From: Thermomonas sp. HDW16
GTDB taxonomy: Bacteria; Pseudomonadota; Gammaproteobacteria; Xanthomonadales; Xanthomonadaceae
Assembly (NCBI RefSeq): GCF_011302915.1
Contig: NZ_CP049872.1
Coordinates: forward strand, 1,736,001-1,800,000
DNA length: 64,000 nt
Reading direction: 5' to 3'
Numbering within the stretch: the stretch's first letter is position 1; each line of letters begins with the position of its first letter. The notes below the pieces were generated by a model. The model was not told where the DNA came from. It made no database searches and saw only the letters and a program-made list of their open reading frames with translations. Both the position numbers and the translations under genes were made by a program. Of the stretch, positions 10,150-20,358 are shown one piece after another.

Positions 10150-10521
10150 ATGACCGCAGTCGAATGGAGCGATGGCGCTCCCATCTACCGCCAGCTGAAG
10201 GAACGCGTCGTGGCCATGCTGCTCGACGGCGTCCTCAAGCCCGGCGATGCGCTGCCTTCGGTCCGCCAGGTGGCGGCCGAATACCAGCTCAACCCAATCA
10301 CCGTCTCGCGCGCCTACCAGGAGCTCGCGGACGACCAACTCGTCGAAAAACGCAGGGGACTTGGCATGTACGTGACCGAAGGCGCACCCGCTCGCTTGAA
10401 GACCAGCGAGCGCGACCGCTTCCTGACCGAGGAATGGCCGCTGGTGCTGGAACGCATCCAGCGACTGGGTCTGGATCCACAGGAACTGTTCGATCCGAAG
10501 GGCAAGTGGGGTGCCAAATGA
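10150..10521 (+). CDS. GntR family transcriptional regulator, YtrA subfamily
   Basis: 123 aa with a winged helix-turn-helix at about 10-75 (LPSVRQVAAEYQLNPITVSR) and only a short C-terminal dimerisation region, which is the mark of the YtrA subfamily. These are usually autoregulating repressors of a neighbouring ABC transporter. The start codon of the ABC ATPase overlaps its stop (ATGA), and a matching palindrome overlaps the operon promoter, so autorepression is the likely mode. The inducing signal is not visible; in relatives it is often cell-envelope or antibiotic stress. Confidence 0.92.
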   Translation: MTAVEWSDGAPIYRQLKERVVAMLLDGVLKPGDALPSVRQVAAEYQLNPITVSRAYQELADDQLVEKRRGLGMYVTEGAPARLKTSERDRFLTEEWPLVLERIQRLGLDPQELFDPKGKWGAK

Positions 10522-11396
10522 GCGCGTCCATGACCAGCAACAACGTGGTCAGCGCCCGCGGCCTGCGCAAGGGCTACAAGAACAAGCTGGCGCTGAACGG
10601 CACCGATTTCGATATCCCGGTCGGCCGCATCATGGGCCTGATCGGCCCCAACGGCGCCGGGAAAACCACTGCGCTGAAGGCGATCCTTGGCCTGATCCCG
10701 TTCGACGGCGACCTCAAGGTGCTGGGCAAGGATCCACGCACCCAGCGCGATGAACTGATGAACGACGTCTGCTTCATCGCCGACGTGGCCGTGCTGCCGC
10801 GCTGGATGAAGGTGAAGGAAGCCATCGAGTTCGTCGCCGGCGTGCATCCGCGCTTCGACGAAGCCAAGTGCAAGCGGTTCCTCGAAGGTACCCAGCTCAA
10901 GCCGGACCTGCGCGTGCGCGAGATGTCCAAGGGCATGATCGTGCAGCTGCACCTGGCGCTGGTGATGGCGATCGACGCCAAGCTGCTGGTGCTGGACGAA
11001 CCCACCCTCGGCCTGGACATCCTCTACCGCAAGCAGTTCTACCAGCGCCTGCTGGAGGACTACTTCGACGAGGAAAAAACCATCCTGGTCACCACCCACC
11101 AGGTCGAGGAGATCGAACACATCCTGACCGACGTGATGTTCATCCGCGACGGCAAGATCGTGCTCAATGCGCCGATGGATGCAGTGGGCGAGCGCTACAC
11201 CGAGGTGCTGGTCAACGCGGACAAGCTGGATGCCGCGCGCGGCCTGAAGCCCATCGATGAACGTGCCCTGCCGTTCGGCAAGACCGTGATGCTGTTCGAC
11301 GGCGTCGATGCCGGCCAGTTGGCCCAGTTGGGTGAAACCCGCAACCCGGGCCTGGCCGATCTGTTCGTCGCCACCATGAAGGGAACCTACGCATGA
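10518..11396 (+). CDS. ABC transporter ATP-binding protein
   Basis: 292 aa ATPase with Walker A (GPNGAGKTT, 43-51), a non-canonical signature MSKGM (136-140), Walker B and catalytic Glu (LLVLDEPT, E161), and H-loop H194. The signature variant is usual for the YtrB/BcrA branch of exporters. It pairs with the permease encoded next (overlap ATGA) to drive export of an unknown substrate, probably an envelope-active compound or lipid. I start at the ATG overlapping the gntR stop; ATG 10530 is an alternative. Confidence 0.92.
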   Translation: MSASMTSNNVVSARGLRKGYKNKLALNGTDFDIPVGRIMGLIGPNGAGKTTALKAILGLIPFDGDLKVLGKDPRTQRDELMNDVCFIADVAVLPRWMKVKEAIEFVAGVHPRFDEAKCKRFLEGTQLKPDLRVREMSKGMIVQLHLALVMAIDAKLLVLDEPTLGLDILYRKQFYQRLLEDYFDEEKTILVTTHQVEEIEHILTDVMFIRDGKIVLNAPMDAVGERYTEVLVNADKLDAARGLKPIDERALPFGKTVMLFDGVDAGQLAQLGETRNPGLADLFVATMKGTYA

Positions 11397-12475
11397 ACAC
11401 CTCTGCTCAAGTGATGACGATGGACGAGGAACGCCCACGTGCGGCGCGCCCCGCCCCGCATGCCACGCACAAGTTCAAGCTGCTGCTCAAGCGCGAATTC
11501 TGGGAGCACAAGGGCGGCTTCTTCTGGGCGCCGATCTGGGCGGGCGCGATCTCGCTGCTACTGACCCTGATGGCGCTGATCGTCGGCGAAGTCGCCGCGC
11601 GCCGCGCGGTGGCCTCCGGGAAGATGAGCTTCGACGGCGACGTCAATATCAACGGCCTCGACCTCAGCGCGCTGACGTCGAAGATGGACGCCACCGACCT
11701 GCAGAAACTCGCCGGCGGCATCGACATCAGCACCGTGATGTCCTCGGTGTGGCCGCTGATCGTGCTTGCCTTCGTGGTGTTCTTCTACTGCCTGGGCAGC
11801 CTGTACGACGAGCGCAAGGATCGCAGCGTGTTGTTCTGGAAGTCGCTGCCGGTCTCCGACCGCGACACCGTGCTGTCCAAGGCCGCGAGCGCGCTGCTGG
11901 TGGCGCCGGCGATCGCGATCGGCGTGGCGATCCTGTGCATGTTCGGCTTCCTGTTGCTGGTCAGTGCCTTCGTGCTGCTGCACAACGGCAACCCGATCGA
12001 GCTGGTCTGGGGCCCGGGCAACCCGCTGCAGCTGGCCGGCTCGATGATCGCCGCGATCCCGGTGTACGCGCTGTGGGCGCTGCCCACAGTCGGCTGGTTG
12101 CTGTTGTGTTCCGCCTGGTCGAAGAGCAAGCCGTTCCTGTGGGCGATCATGCTGCCCGTGTTCGCCGGCATCTTCATCAGCTGGTTCGACATCATGAACG
12201 TGTTCAACCTGGAAAGCGGCTGGTTCTGGCAGAACATTGTCGCCCGCGGCCTGCTCAGCGCGGTGCCGGGCACCTGGTTCGACGTGGTCGACATCAACAA
12301 CGCGCACATCACCAGTTCCGAAGCCGCGCGCCAGATCGAGTCGGTCCACCAGCTGTTGTCGCTGAAGACCACCTACTCCGTGCTGCTGACCCCGCAGCTG
12401 TGGATCGGCGCACTGGCCGGCGCAGCGATGATCTACGGCGCGATCCGCCTGCGCCGCTGGCGGGACGAGGGCTGA
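11393..12475 (+). CDS. ABC-2 type transporter permease
   Basis: 360 aa inner-membrane protein. A charged cytoplasmic N-terminus (to about 45) is followed by a hydrophobic segment, a periplasmic loop of about 80 residues, and a cluster of five or so further segments, with a last one before the RLRRWRDEG end. This is the ABC-2 membrane subunit for the ATPase encoded just upstream. The two genes overlap by four bases. The downstream secreted proteins suggest an envelope complex. Confidence 0.88.
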   Translation: MNTSAQVMTMDEERPRAARPAPHATHKFKLLLKREFWEHKGGFFWAPIWAGAISLLLTLMALIVGEVAARRAVASGKMSFDGDVNINGLDLSALTSKMDATDLQKLAGGIDISTVMSSVWPLIVLAFVVFFYCLGSLYDERKDRSVLFWKSLPVSDRDTVLSKAASALLVAPAIAIGVAILCMFGFLLLVSAFVLLHNGNPIELVWGPGNPLQLAGSMIAAIPVYALWALPTVGWLLLCSAWSKSKPFLWAIMLPVFAGIFISWFDIMNVFNLESGWFWQNIVARGLLSAVPGTWFDVVDINNAHITSSEAARQIESVHQLLSLKTTYSVLLTPQLWIGALAGAAMIYGAIRLRRWRDEG

Positions 12476-12512
12476 GGCCCTCGTTCCAACCCACACTCGA
12501 AGGGATGAATCC

Positions 12513-13172
12513 ATGAATCGCATCCGCATTCTCAGCATCGCCCTGCTCGCCTGCACACCGCTGTTCACCGCGCAGGCCACGGACAAGCCAACCGGCATCG
12601 GCAGCGAAATCCGCCAGGAAATGGCCGAAGCACGCAAGGAGGTCCGCATCGACCTGGCCAAGGCCAAGCGCGAACTGGAGACCGAAAACCTGCGTGTGGA
12701 CAACAGCCTGCAGTTCGGCAGCAACAATTCCAAGCGCACCACGAAGGATCTGCCGCAGGCGGAAATCACCCCGCAGGGCGATTTCCTGATCGCGGGCAAG
12801 CAGCAGGCCATCGATGCTGGCCAGCGCCGGCAACTGCTGGTCTATCGCGGCCGGGTGATCGAGGTCGCCAAGACCGGCATCGACATCGGCCAGCGCAGTG
12901 CGGAAGCCGCGCTGGATGCGATCGGCAATGGCTCCTTGATGGGCCTGATGTTCGGCGCGATGACCGGTAGCCTGGAGCGTCGCGTCGAACGCATCGTCAA
13001 GCAGGAAATCGAACCCGCGGTGCGTAGCATCTGCCGGCAACTGCCGGCGCTGAGGGCCTCGCAACAAAGCCTGGCGTCGAGCCTGCCGCAGTTCCGCCCG
13101 TATGCCACCCTCGAAGCGGACGACGTCGCCGATTGCGAGAAAGACGTCCGCAACGAATTCGCCTTGCGCTGA
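12513..13172 (+). CDS. YggN-like (DUF2884) secreted protein
   Basis: 219 aa with a signal peptide (cleavage near A22), a charged helical region (about 30-60), then the segment AEITPQGDFLIAGKQQAID resembling the DUF2884/YggN core, and a C-terminal part with C173 and C210. It should be periplasmic. Function unknown. The next gene encodes a lipid-anchored paralogue with the same core sentence (AEITPQGDLLIEGK), so this is a local duplication inside the ABC operon. Confidence 0.75.
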   Translation: MNRIRILSIALLACTPLFTAQATDKPTGIGSEIRQEMAEARKEVRIDLAKAKRELETENLRVDNSLQFGSNNSKRTTKDLPQAEITPQGDFLIAGKQQAIDAGQRRQLLVYRGRVIEVAKTGIDIGQRSAEAALDAIGNGSLMGLMFGAMTGSLERRVERIVKQEIEPAVRSICRQLPALRASQQSLASSLPQFRPYATLEADDVADCEKDVRNEFALR

Positions 13173-13188
13173 TCCCGGAGAAACCGCA

Positions 13189-13878
13189 ATGAAGCAGATC
13201 CACAGCCTCGCCCTTGCCCTGTTCGTCAGCGCCCCGTTGCTGGCCTGCAGCGAGCCGCCGGCACCGCCTGCGCCACCCGCCGCCCCCGCTCCGCCGGTGG
13301 CGATGCAGGACTCGCCGAAGGGCTTCATTGGTCGCCAGGTGGAGAAGGCCATCAGCCAGGCGCGCGAGGAATTGCGCACGCAGAACATCAGCATCAGCGA
13401 TGGCATCAACATCAACGTCAACGGCCACGAGATCAAGCGCAACGAAGGTTTGCCGAAGGCCGAGATCACCCCGCAGGGCGACCTGTTGATCGAAGGCAAG
13501 ACCGTGGCGATCACCGCCGAGCAGCGCCAGCAGCTGCTGACCTATCGCGGGCAGATCACGGGGATTGCCGAAGCCGGCATGGCGATCGGCGTGCAGGGCG
13601 CAGACATCGCCGGTGAAGCGCTGAGCGGCGCGGTCGGCGCGATCTTCGGCGGCAAGGATAGTGAAAAGGAATTCGAGCAGCGCATGCAGGCGCAGGGCAA
13701 CAAGATCGAGGCCGAAGCGGTGAAGCTGTGCGCCTACCTGCCCGCCATGCTGTCGCAGCAACAGGCGCTGGCGGCCGCGCTGCCGGCGTTCAAGCCCTAT
13801 GCGAACATGACCCAGGCCGACATCGAGGACTGCGGCAAGAAGGGCAAGAACAACGGCGTTGCCGTGACCAGCAGCTGA
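13189..13878 (+). CDS. YggN-like (DUF2884) lipoprotein
   Basis: 229 aa. The lipobox LLAC puts the lipidated cysteine at C20; a Pro/Ala-rich linker (21-42) follows, then the same DUF2884-like region as the upstream gene. Two C-terminal cysteines match those of the paralogue. It is probably anchored to a membrane facing the periplasm. The ATG at 13189 is preceded by GGAG and gives the lipoprotein signal; an upstream extension would lie inside the previous gene. Confidence 0.75.
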   Translation: MKQIHSLALALFVSAPLLACSEPPAPPAPPAAPAPPVAMQDSPKGFIGRQVEKAISQAREELRTQNISISDGININVNGHEIKRNEGLPKAEITPQGDLLIEGKTVAITAEQRQQLLTYRGQITGIAEAGMAIGVQGADIAGEALSGAVGAIFGGKDSEKEFEQRMQAQGNKIEAEAVKLCAYLPAMLSQQQALAAALPAFKPYANMTQADIEDCGKKGKNNGVAVTSS

Positions 13879-13892
13879 CTCGGAGCATGGCG

Positions 13893-14315
13893 ATGAAACT
13901 GCCCGCAACCCTCGTCCTGGCCACTGCCTTGGCGGCGACCGCTTCCGCGCAGGCAGCGGACGACCCCACGCTCAACCTGGCGTTCCAGGATCACGTCGCC
14001 TTCGTCGCCACGTTCGCCATGCCGGCCCTGTTCGAAAAATGCGAACTGGCCGGCACAGGCTACCTGCAGAAAGCCGCGCCGCTGTACTTTCGTTACGTGA
14101 ACACGCACCAGGACCAGATCGAGCGCGGGCGCATGCTCACGCTCGCCGAACTCGGCCCGGACGACACCCTGCGCGGCTACCGCGAACGCACCATCGCCAA
14201 ACGTCTGGGCGTGCTGGACACCGGCACCGCAGAGCAGAAAGCGAAGACCTGCAATGGCGCGCTGGCCTTCCTGGGCGGCATGAACGTCCCCGGGGAGTGG
14301 CCGCCGCGCGATTGA
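13893..14315 (+). CDS. Hypothetical secreted protein, end of the ABC operon
   Basis: 140 aa with a clear signal peptide (MKLPATLVLATALAATASAQA). The mature part has two cysteines (ALFEKCELAG and KAKTCNGAL) that could form a disulfide. No family is recognised. GGAG lies seven bases before ATG 13893, so I prefer this start to the ATG six bases upstream. As the last gene after the YggN-like pair it is probably a periplasmic partner of the exporter operon (inference). Confidence 0.7.
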   Translation: MKLPATLVLATALAATASAQAADDPTLNLAFQDHVAFVATFAMPALFEKCELAGTGYLQKAAPLYFRYVNTHQDQIERGRMLTLAELGPDDTLRGYRERTIAKRLGVLDTGTAEQKAKTCNGALAFLGGMNVPGEWPPRD

Positions 14316-14330
14316 CGCCGGCCGCTTCCC

Positions 14331-17188
<2,858 letters not shown>

Positions 17189-17190
17189 GC

Positions 17191-18102
17191 ATGCGGCTTC
17201 GCGCCTCGATCCCGCTGCTCGCAGCCTGCGGCATGCTGGTGGCCTGCGCCGCGCCGAAGTCCATCGACACCGCAACTGTCGCGACACTTGCAACCATCGC
17301 GCCAACCGCCTGCGCCGAAGACGCCAGCTGGAGCGATCCGACTTCACCGCGGAAGGTGTTCGGCACTACCTGGTTCGTCGGCACCTGTTCGATCAGCGCG
17401 ATCCTGATCACCTCGCCCGAGGGCCACATCCTGATCGATGCGGCGACGGAACAAGCTGCGCCTTCCATCGAGGCCAATATTCGCGCCGCCGGTTTCCGCG
17501 TCGAAGACATCAAGACCATCCTGGTCACCCACGAGCACAACGATCATGTCGGTGGCGTTGCCCAGCTGCAACGCGACAGCGGCGCAAGAGTCCTTGCACG
17601 CACGGCGGCAGCCGACGCATTGAAGACGGGCCGCAGCGACCGCCGCGATCCGCAATTCGAAACCATCGAATCGTTCCCGCCGGTCGCCAACGTAGGCGTA
17701 CTGGTCGATGGCGACGAGGTGACGCTGGGTACGTTGCGGATGCATCACCTGCCGAATACCGGCCACACCGCCGGCGGTTCCGGCTGGGCGTGGCGCAGTT
17801 GCGAGGGCACGACCTGTCGCGACATCGTGTTTCCCGACAGCAACAGCGCGATTTCCGACAAGACATTCCGTTACAGCGACCATCCCGAACACGTCGCGGC
17901 CTTCCGCCGCAGCATGGCGCTGATCGCGGCGCAGCCTTGCGACATCCTGATCACCACGCATGTGCAATCGAGCGACCTGTTGCAGCGCCTGGACGGCAAG
18001 CGACCGTTGGTCGATGCCGGTGCCTGCAAGGCGTACGCCGCGCAAGGCCTTGCGAACCTCGAGACACGATTGGCCAAGGAAGCCGCCGGAGAACTTCCAT
18101 GA
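17191..18102 (+). CDS. Subclass B3-like metallo-beta-lactamase, lipoprotein
   Basis: 303 aa. A lipobox (LVAC) places the anchor at C19. The metallo-beta-lactamase fold follows with both zinc sites: H114, H116, D118, H119 (THEHNDHVGG), H192 (NTGHTAGG) and H257 (TTHVQ). The HxHxDH arrangement, the PDSNSAISD segment and lack of the B1 cysteine put it with subclass B3, enzymes that hydrolyse penicillins, cephalosporins and carbapenems in the periplasm. Lipid anchoring would hold it there. It lies between purB and roxA in an overlapping operon, so it looks chromosomal and intrinsic. Activity and spectrum cannot be read from sequence; another hydrolase of the fold is possible. Confidence 0.85.
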   Translation: MRLRASIPLLAACGMLVACAAPKSIDTATVATLATIAPTACAEDASWSDPTSPRKVFGTTWFVGTCSISAILITSPEGHILIDAATEQAAPSIEANIRAAGFRVEDIKTILVTHEHNDHVGGVAQLQRDSGARVLARTAAADALKTGRSDRRDPQFETIESFPPVANVGVLVDGDEVTLGTLRMHHLPNTGHTAGGSGWAWRSCEGTTCRDIVFPDSNSAISDKTFRYSDHPEHVAAFRRSMALIAAQPCDILITTHVQSSDLLQRLDGKRPLVDAGACKAYAAQGLANLETRLAKEAAGELP

Positions 18103-19280
18103 TCGAGATCGATGCCGGCAACGGCCCGCACCCGCTGGGCATGTCGCCGAAAAAATTCCTTGCCGAGTATTGGCAGAAGAAGCCGCTGCTGATCCGCAAT
18201 GCCTTCCCCGGCTTCGTCTCGCCGGTGCAGCCGGAAGACCTGGCCGGGTTGGCCTGCGAGGACGGCGTGCTGGCGCGGTTGATCGAACACGACCGCGCCA
18301 ACGACGGCTGGCGCGTGCGCCACGGGCCGTTCGCCGAGAACGACTTCCCCGGTATGCCCGACCACGACTGGACATTGCTGGTGCAGGACATGGACAAATG
18401 GGATGCGGACATCCGCGCCCTGCTGGCCAGTTTCAGCTTCCTGCCACGCTGGCGGATCGACGACATCATGATCAGCTTCGCCGCGACCGGCGGTTCGGTG
18501 GGCGCGCACGTGGATCAGTACGACGTGTTCCTGCTGCAGGCGCAGGGCAAGCGGCGCTGGCAGATCGACGCTGGCAAGCATCCGCCGCTCGGCTTCCGCG
18601 ACGATGTCGAGCTCAAGCTACTGCGCGAATTCACTCCCAGCCACGATTGGGTGCTGGAACCTGGCGACATGCTCTACCTGCCGCCCGGCGTGCCGCACAA
18701 CGGCGTGGCGGTCGATGCCTGCCTGACGTTCTCGCTGGGCATGCGTGCACCGAGTGCGGCGGAACTGCTGGGCGATTTCGTCGACACCCTGGCCGCCGAT
18801 GCGCCGGAGGAATTGCGCTTCGGCGACGCCGACCTCACCCCGGCGAAGGACACGAACGAAATCGACGCCGCCGCGATGGCGCGCGTGGTGGAAGCGCTGA
18901 ACCTGCTGCGCATGAACGATGCGGACAAGCTCGGCGATTGGTTCGGCAGCTTCATCACCACCTATCGCAGTGCGGTGGAACCGGCCGCCGGCGAAGCGCA
19001 ACGGCCACGCATCGAGATCGAATGGGACCTGGCGCATGGCGCGGCCCTGCAACGCCACCCGTGGTCGCGCATGGCCTGGCGCAAGGCTGCCAAGGGTGCA
19101 CGTTTGTATGTCGGCGGCCGCATGCTCGCGCTGCCCGTGCGCGACGCGCAACGGCTGGCCGCTGCCGAAGCGGTGGACGGCGCGTTGTACGACGGCCTGA
19201 GCCAAGCCGGACGCGATGCCGTGTTCGAACTGCTCGATGCCGGCCACTATCGCTTGTCGCTGCCCGACGAGGACGAGTGA
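18099..19280 (+). CDS. roxA: Ribosomal protein uL16 3-hydroxylase (cupin/JmjC oxygenase)
   Basis: 393 aa Fe(II)/2-oxoglutarate oxygenase of the YcfD/RoxA family, which hydroxylates an arginine of ribosomal protein uL16. The iron triad reads H137, D139 (GAHVDQYD) and H200 (PPGVPHNG). The N-terminal JmjC barrel is followed by a dimerisation and winged-helix-like C-terminal part. It overlaps the beta-lactamase gene (ATGA) and the following GNAT gene (GTGA), so translation is probably coupled. Confidence 0.9.
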   Translation: MIEIDAGNGPHPLGMSPKKFLAEYWQKKPLLIRNAFPGFVSPVQPEDLAGLACEDGVLARLIEHDRANDGWRVRHGPFAENDFPGMPDHDWTLLVQDMDKWDADIRALLASFSFLPRWRIDDIMISFAATGGSVGAHVDQYDVFLLQAQGKRRWQIDAGKHPPLGFRDDVELKLLREFTPSHDWVLEPGDMLYLPPGVPHNGVAVDACLTFSLGMRAPSAAELLGDFVDTLAADAPEELRFGDADLTPAKDTNEIDAAAMARVVEALNLLRMNDADKLGDWFGSFITTYRSAVEPAAGEAQRPRIEIEWDLAHGAALQRHPWSRMAWRKAAKGARLYVGGRMLALPVRDAQRLAAAEAVDGALYDGLSQAGRDAVFELLDAGHYRLSLPDEDE

Positions 19281-20200
19281 GCCGCGACGATCCCGCGTTG
19301 CAACCGTTTCGCGTGCAGCTGGTGGATTTCACCACTGCGCTGGCGGAACTGCGCGCGGTACGCGACGAGGTCTTCGTCGGTGAACAGGGCGTGCCGGTCG
19401 AACTCGAACATGACGCGCTCGACCCGCTGTGTACGCACGCCCTCGCCCGTCTGCTCGACGGCACGCCCATCGGTACCGCACGGCTCACCCCGGAGCGCCA
19501 TATCGGCCGCATGGCGGTACGCGCGCCGTGGCGCGGCCGTGGAGTTGGCGACGCCCTGCTGCAGGCGCTGGTCGAAGAAGCCCGCAAGCGCGGCTGGCCG
19601 GAGGTGCGGCTGAATTCGCAGGCATCGGCGATCGGCTTCTACGACCGCCACGGCTTCCGGCCCGAGGGCGAACGCTTCATGGAAGCCGGCATCGAGCACC
19701 AGACGATGTCGCGCACCTTGTCCGGGCCGCAACGCATCGACACGCGTGAAGCCGCCATCAAGTCGGCCATCCGCGCCATCGACGGTGCCCGCCGCAAGGT
19801 CTGGATCCGCAGCTTCGACCTGGAATCCTGGCTGTATGCCGATGCCGGCGTGTTGCAAGCCTTGCGCCACTTCGCCACCGGCGGACGCGGCAATGAGGTC
19901 TGTGTGCTCCTGCACGAGGCCGCCGCCCCGCAACGCGCGCATGCGCCGCTGCTGGCGCTGGCACAACGCCTGTCCAGCATTTTCCAATTCCGCGAACTGG
20001 TCGATCCGGTGGATCGCAACGACCCGGCCGCGTTCATCGCCGCCGACGGTGGCGGCTATTACCTGCGCAACCTCGGCCAGCGCATCGAAGGCGAGGCGGA
20101 ACGCCATGCGCCGGCGCGTGTGCGGCAACTGCGCTCGGGCTTCGACGATGCCTGGGAGCGATCGCGTCCGGTCAGCGAGTACCGTGCACTGGGAATCTGA
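19277..20200 (+). CDS. GNAT N-acetyltransferase fused to a C-terminal domain of unknown function
   Basis: 307 aa starting from GTG overlapping the roxA stop. Residues about 12-155 are a GNAT domain with the acetyl-CoA loop APWRGRGVG (83-91) and the strand-helix NSQASAIGFYDRHGF. Residues 160-307 form a second domain with SFDLESWLYAD and GGGYYLRN stretches, vaguely like a degenerate phospholipase D-type fold, without the HKD motif. Acetyl acceptor unknown. Position at the end of the purB-roxA operon suggests it may act on a ribosomal or translation target (inference). Confidence 0.82.
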   Translation: MSRDDPALQPFRVQLVDFTTALAELRAVRDEVFVGEQGVPVELEHDALDPLCTHALARLLDGTPIGTARLTPERHIGRMAVRAPWRGRGVGDALLQALVEEARKRGWPEVRLNSQASAIGFYDRHGFRPEGERFMEAGIEHQTMSRTLSGPQRIDTREAAIKSAIRAIDGARRKVWIRSFDLESWLYADAGVLQALRHFATGGRGNEVCVLLHEAAAPQRAHAPLLALAQRLSSIFQFRELVDPVDRNDPAAFIAADGGGYYLRNLGQRIEGEAERHAPARVRQLRSGFDDAWERSRPVSEYRALGI

Positions 20201-20260
20201 ACCCGCTTTTCCATAAACGTCCGGCGAATGGACGTGATGCAGCGCGCAACCGCCTGCGGC

Positions 20261-20266
20261 TATAAT
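20261..20266 (+). promoter_or_regulatory. -10 element of the sucA promoter
   Basis: A perfect TATAAT lies 93 bases upstream of the sucA start in the only sizeable gap before the operon. No good -35 hexamer is visible at 16-18 bases, so activation by a regulator is possible. Confidence 0.4.
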
Positions 20267-20358
20267 TCCGACTCTTTCGCCCGCCCATTCAGCGGGCACT
20301 GGCTGGAAAGTAATTTCCATCCGGATCAACCACTTATCTCCAGGTCGCCCACGACGCC

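Noticed and set aside
20308..20330. ATCAA preceded by TCCAT just upstream of sucA as an FNR box
   Set aside because: The left half matches only 3 of 5 bases; only one half-site is convincing.
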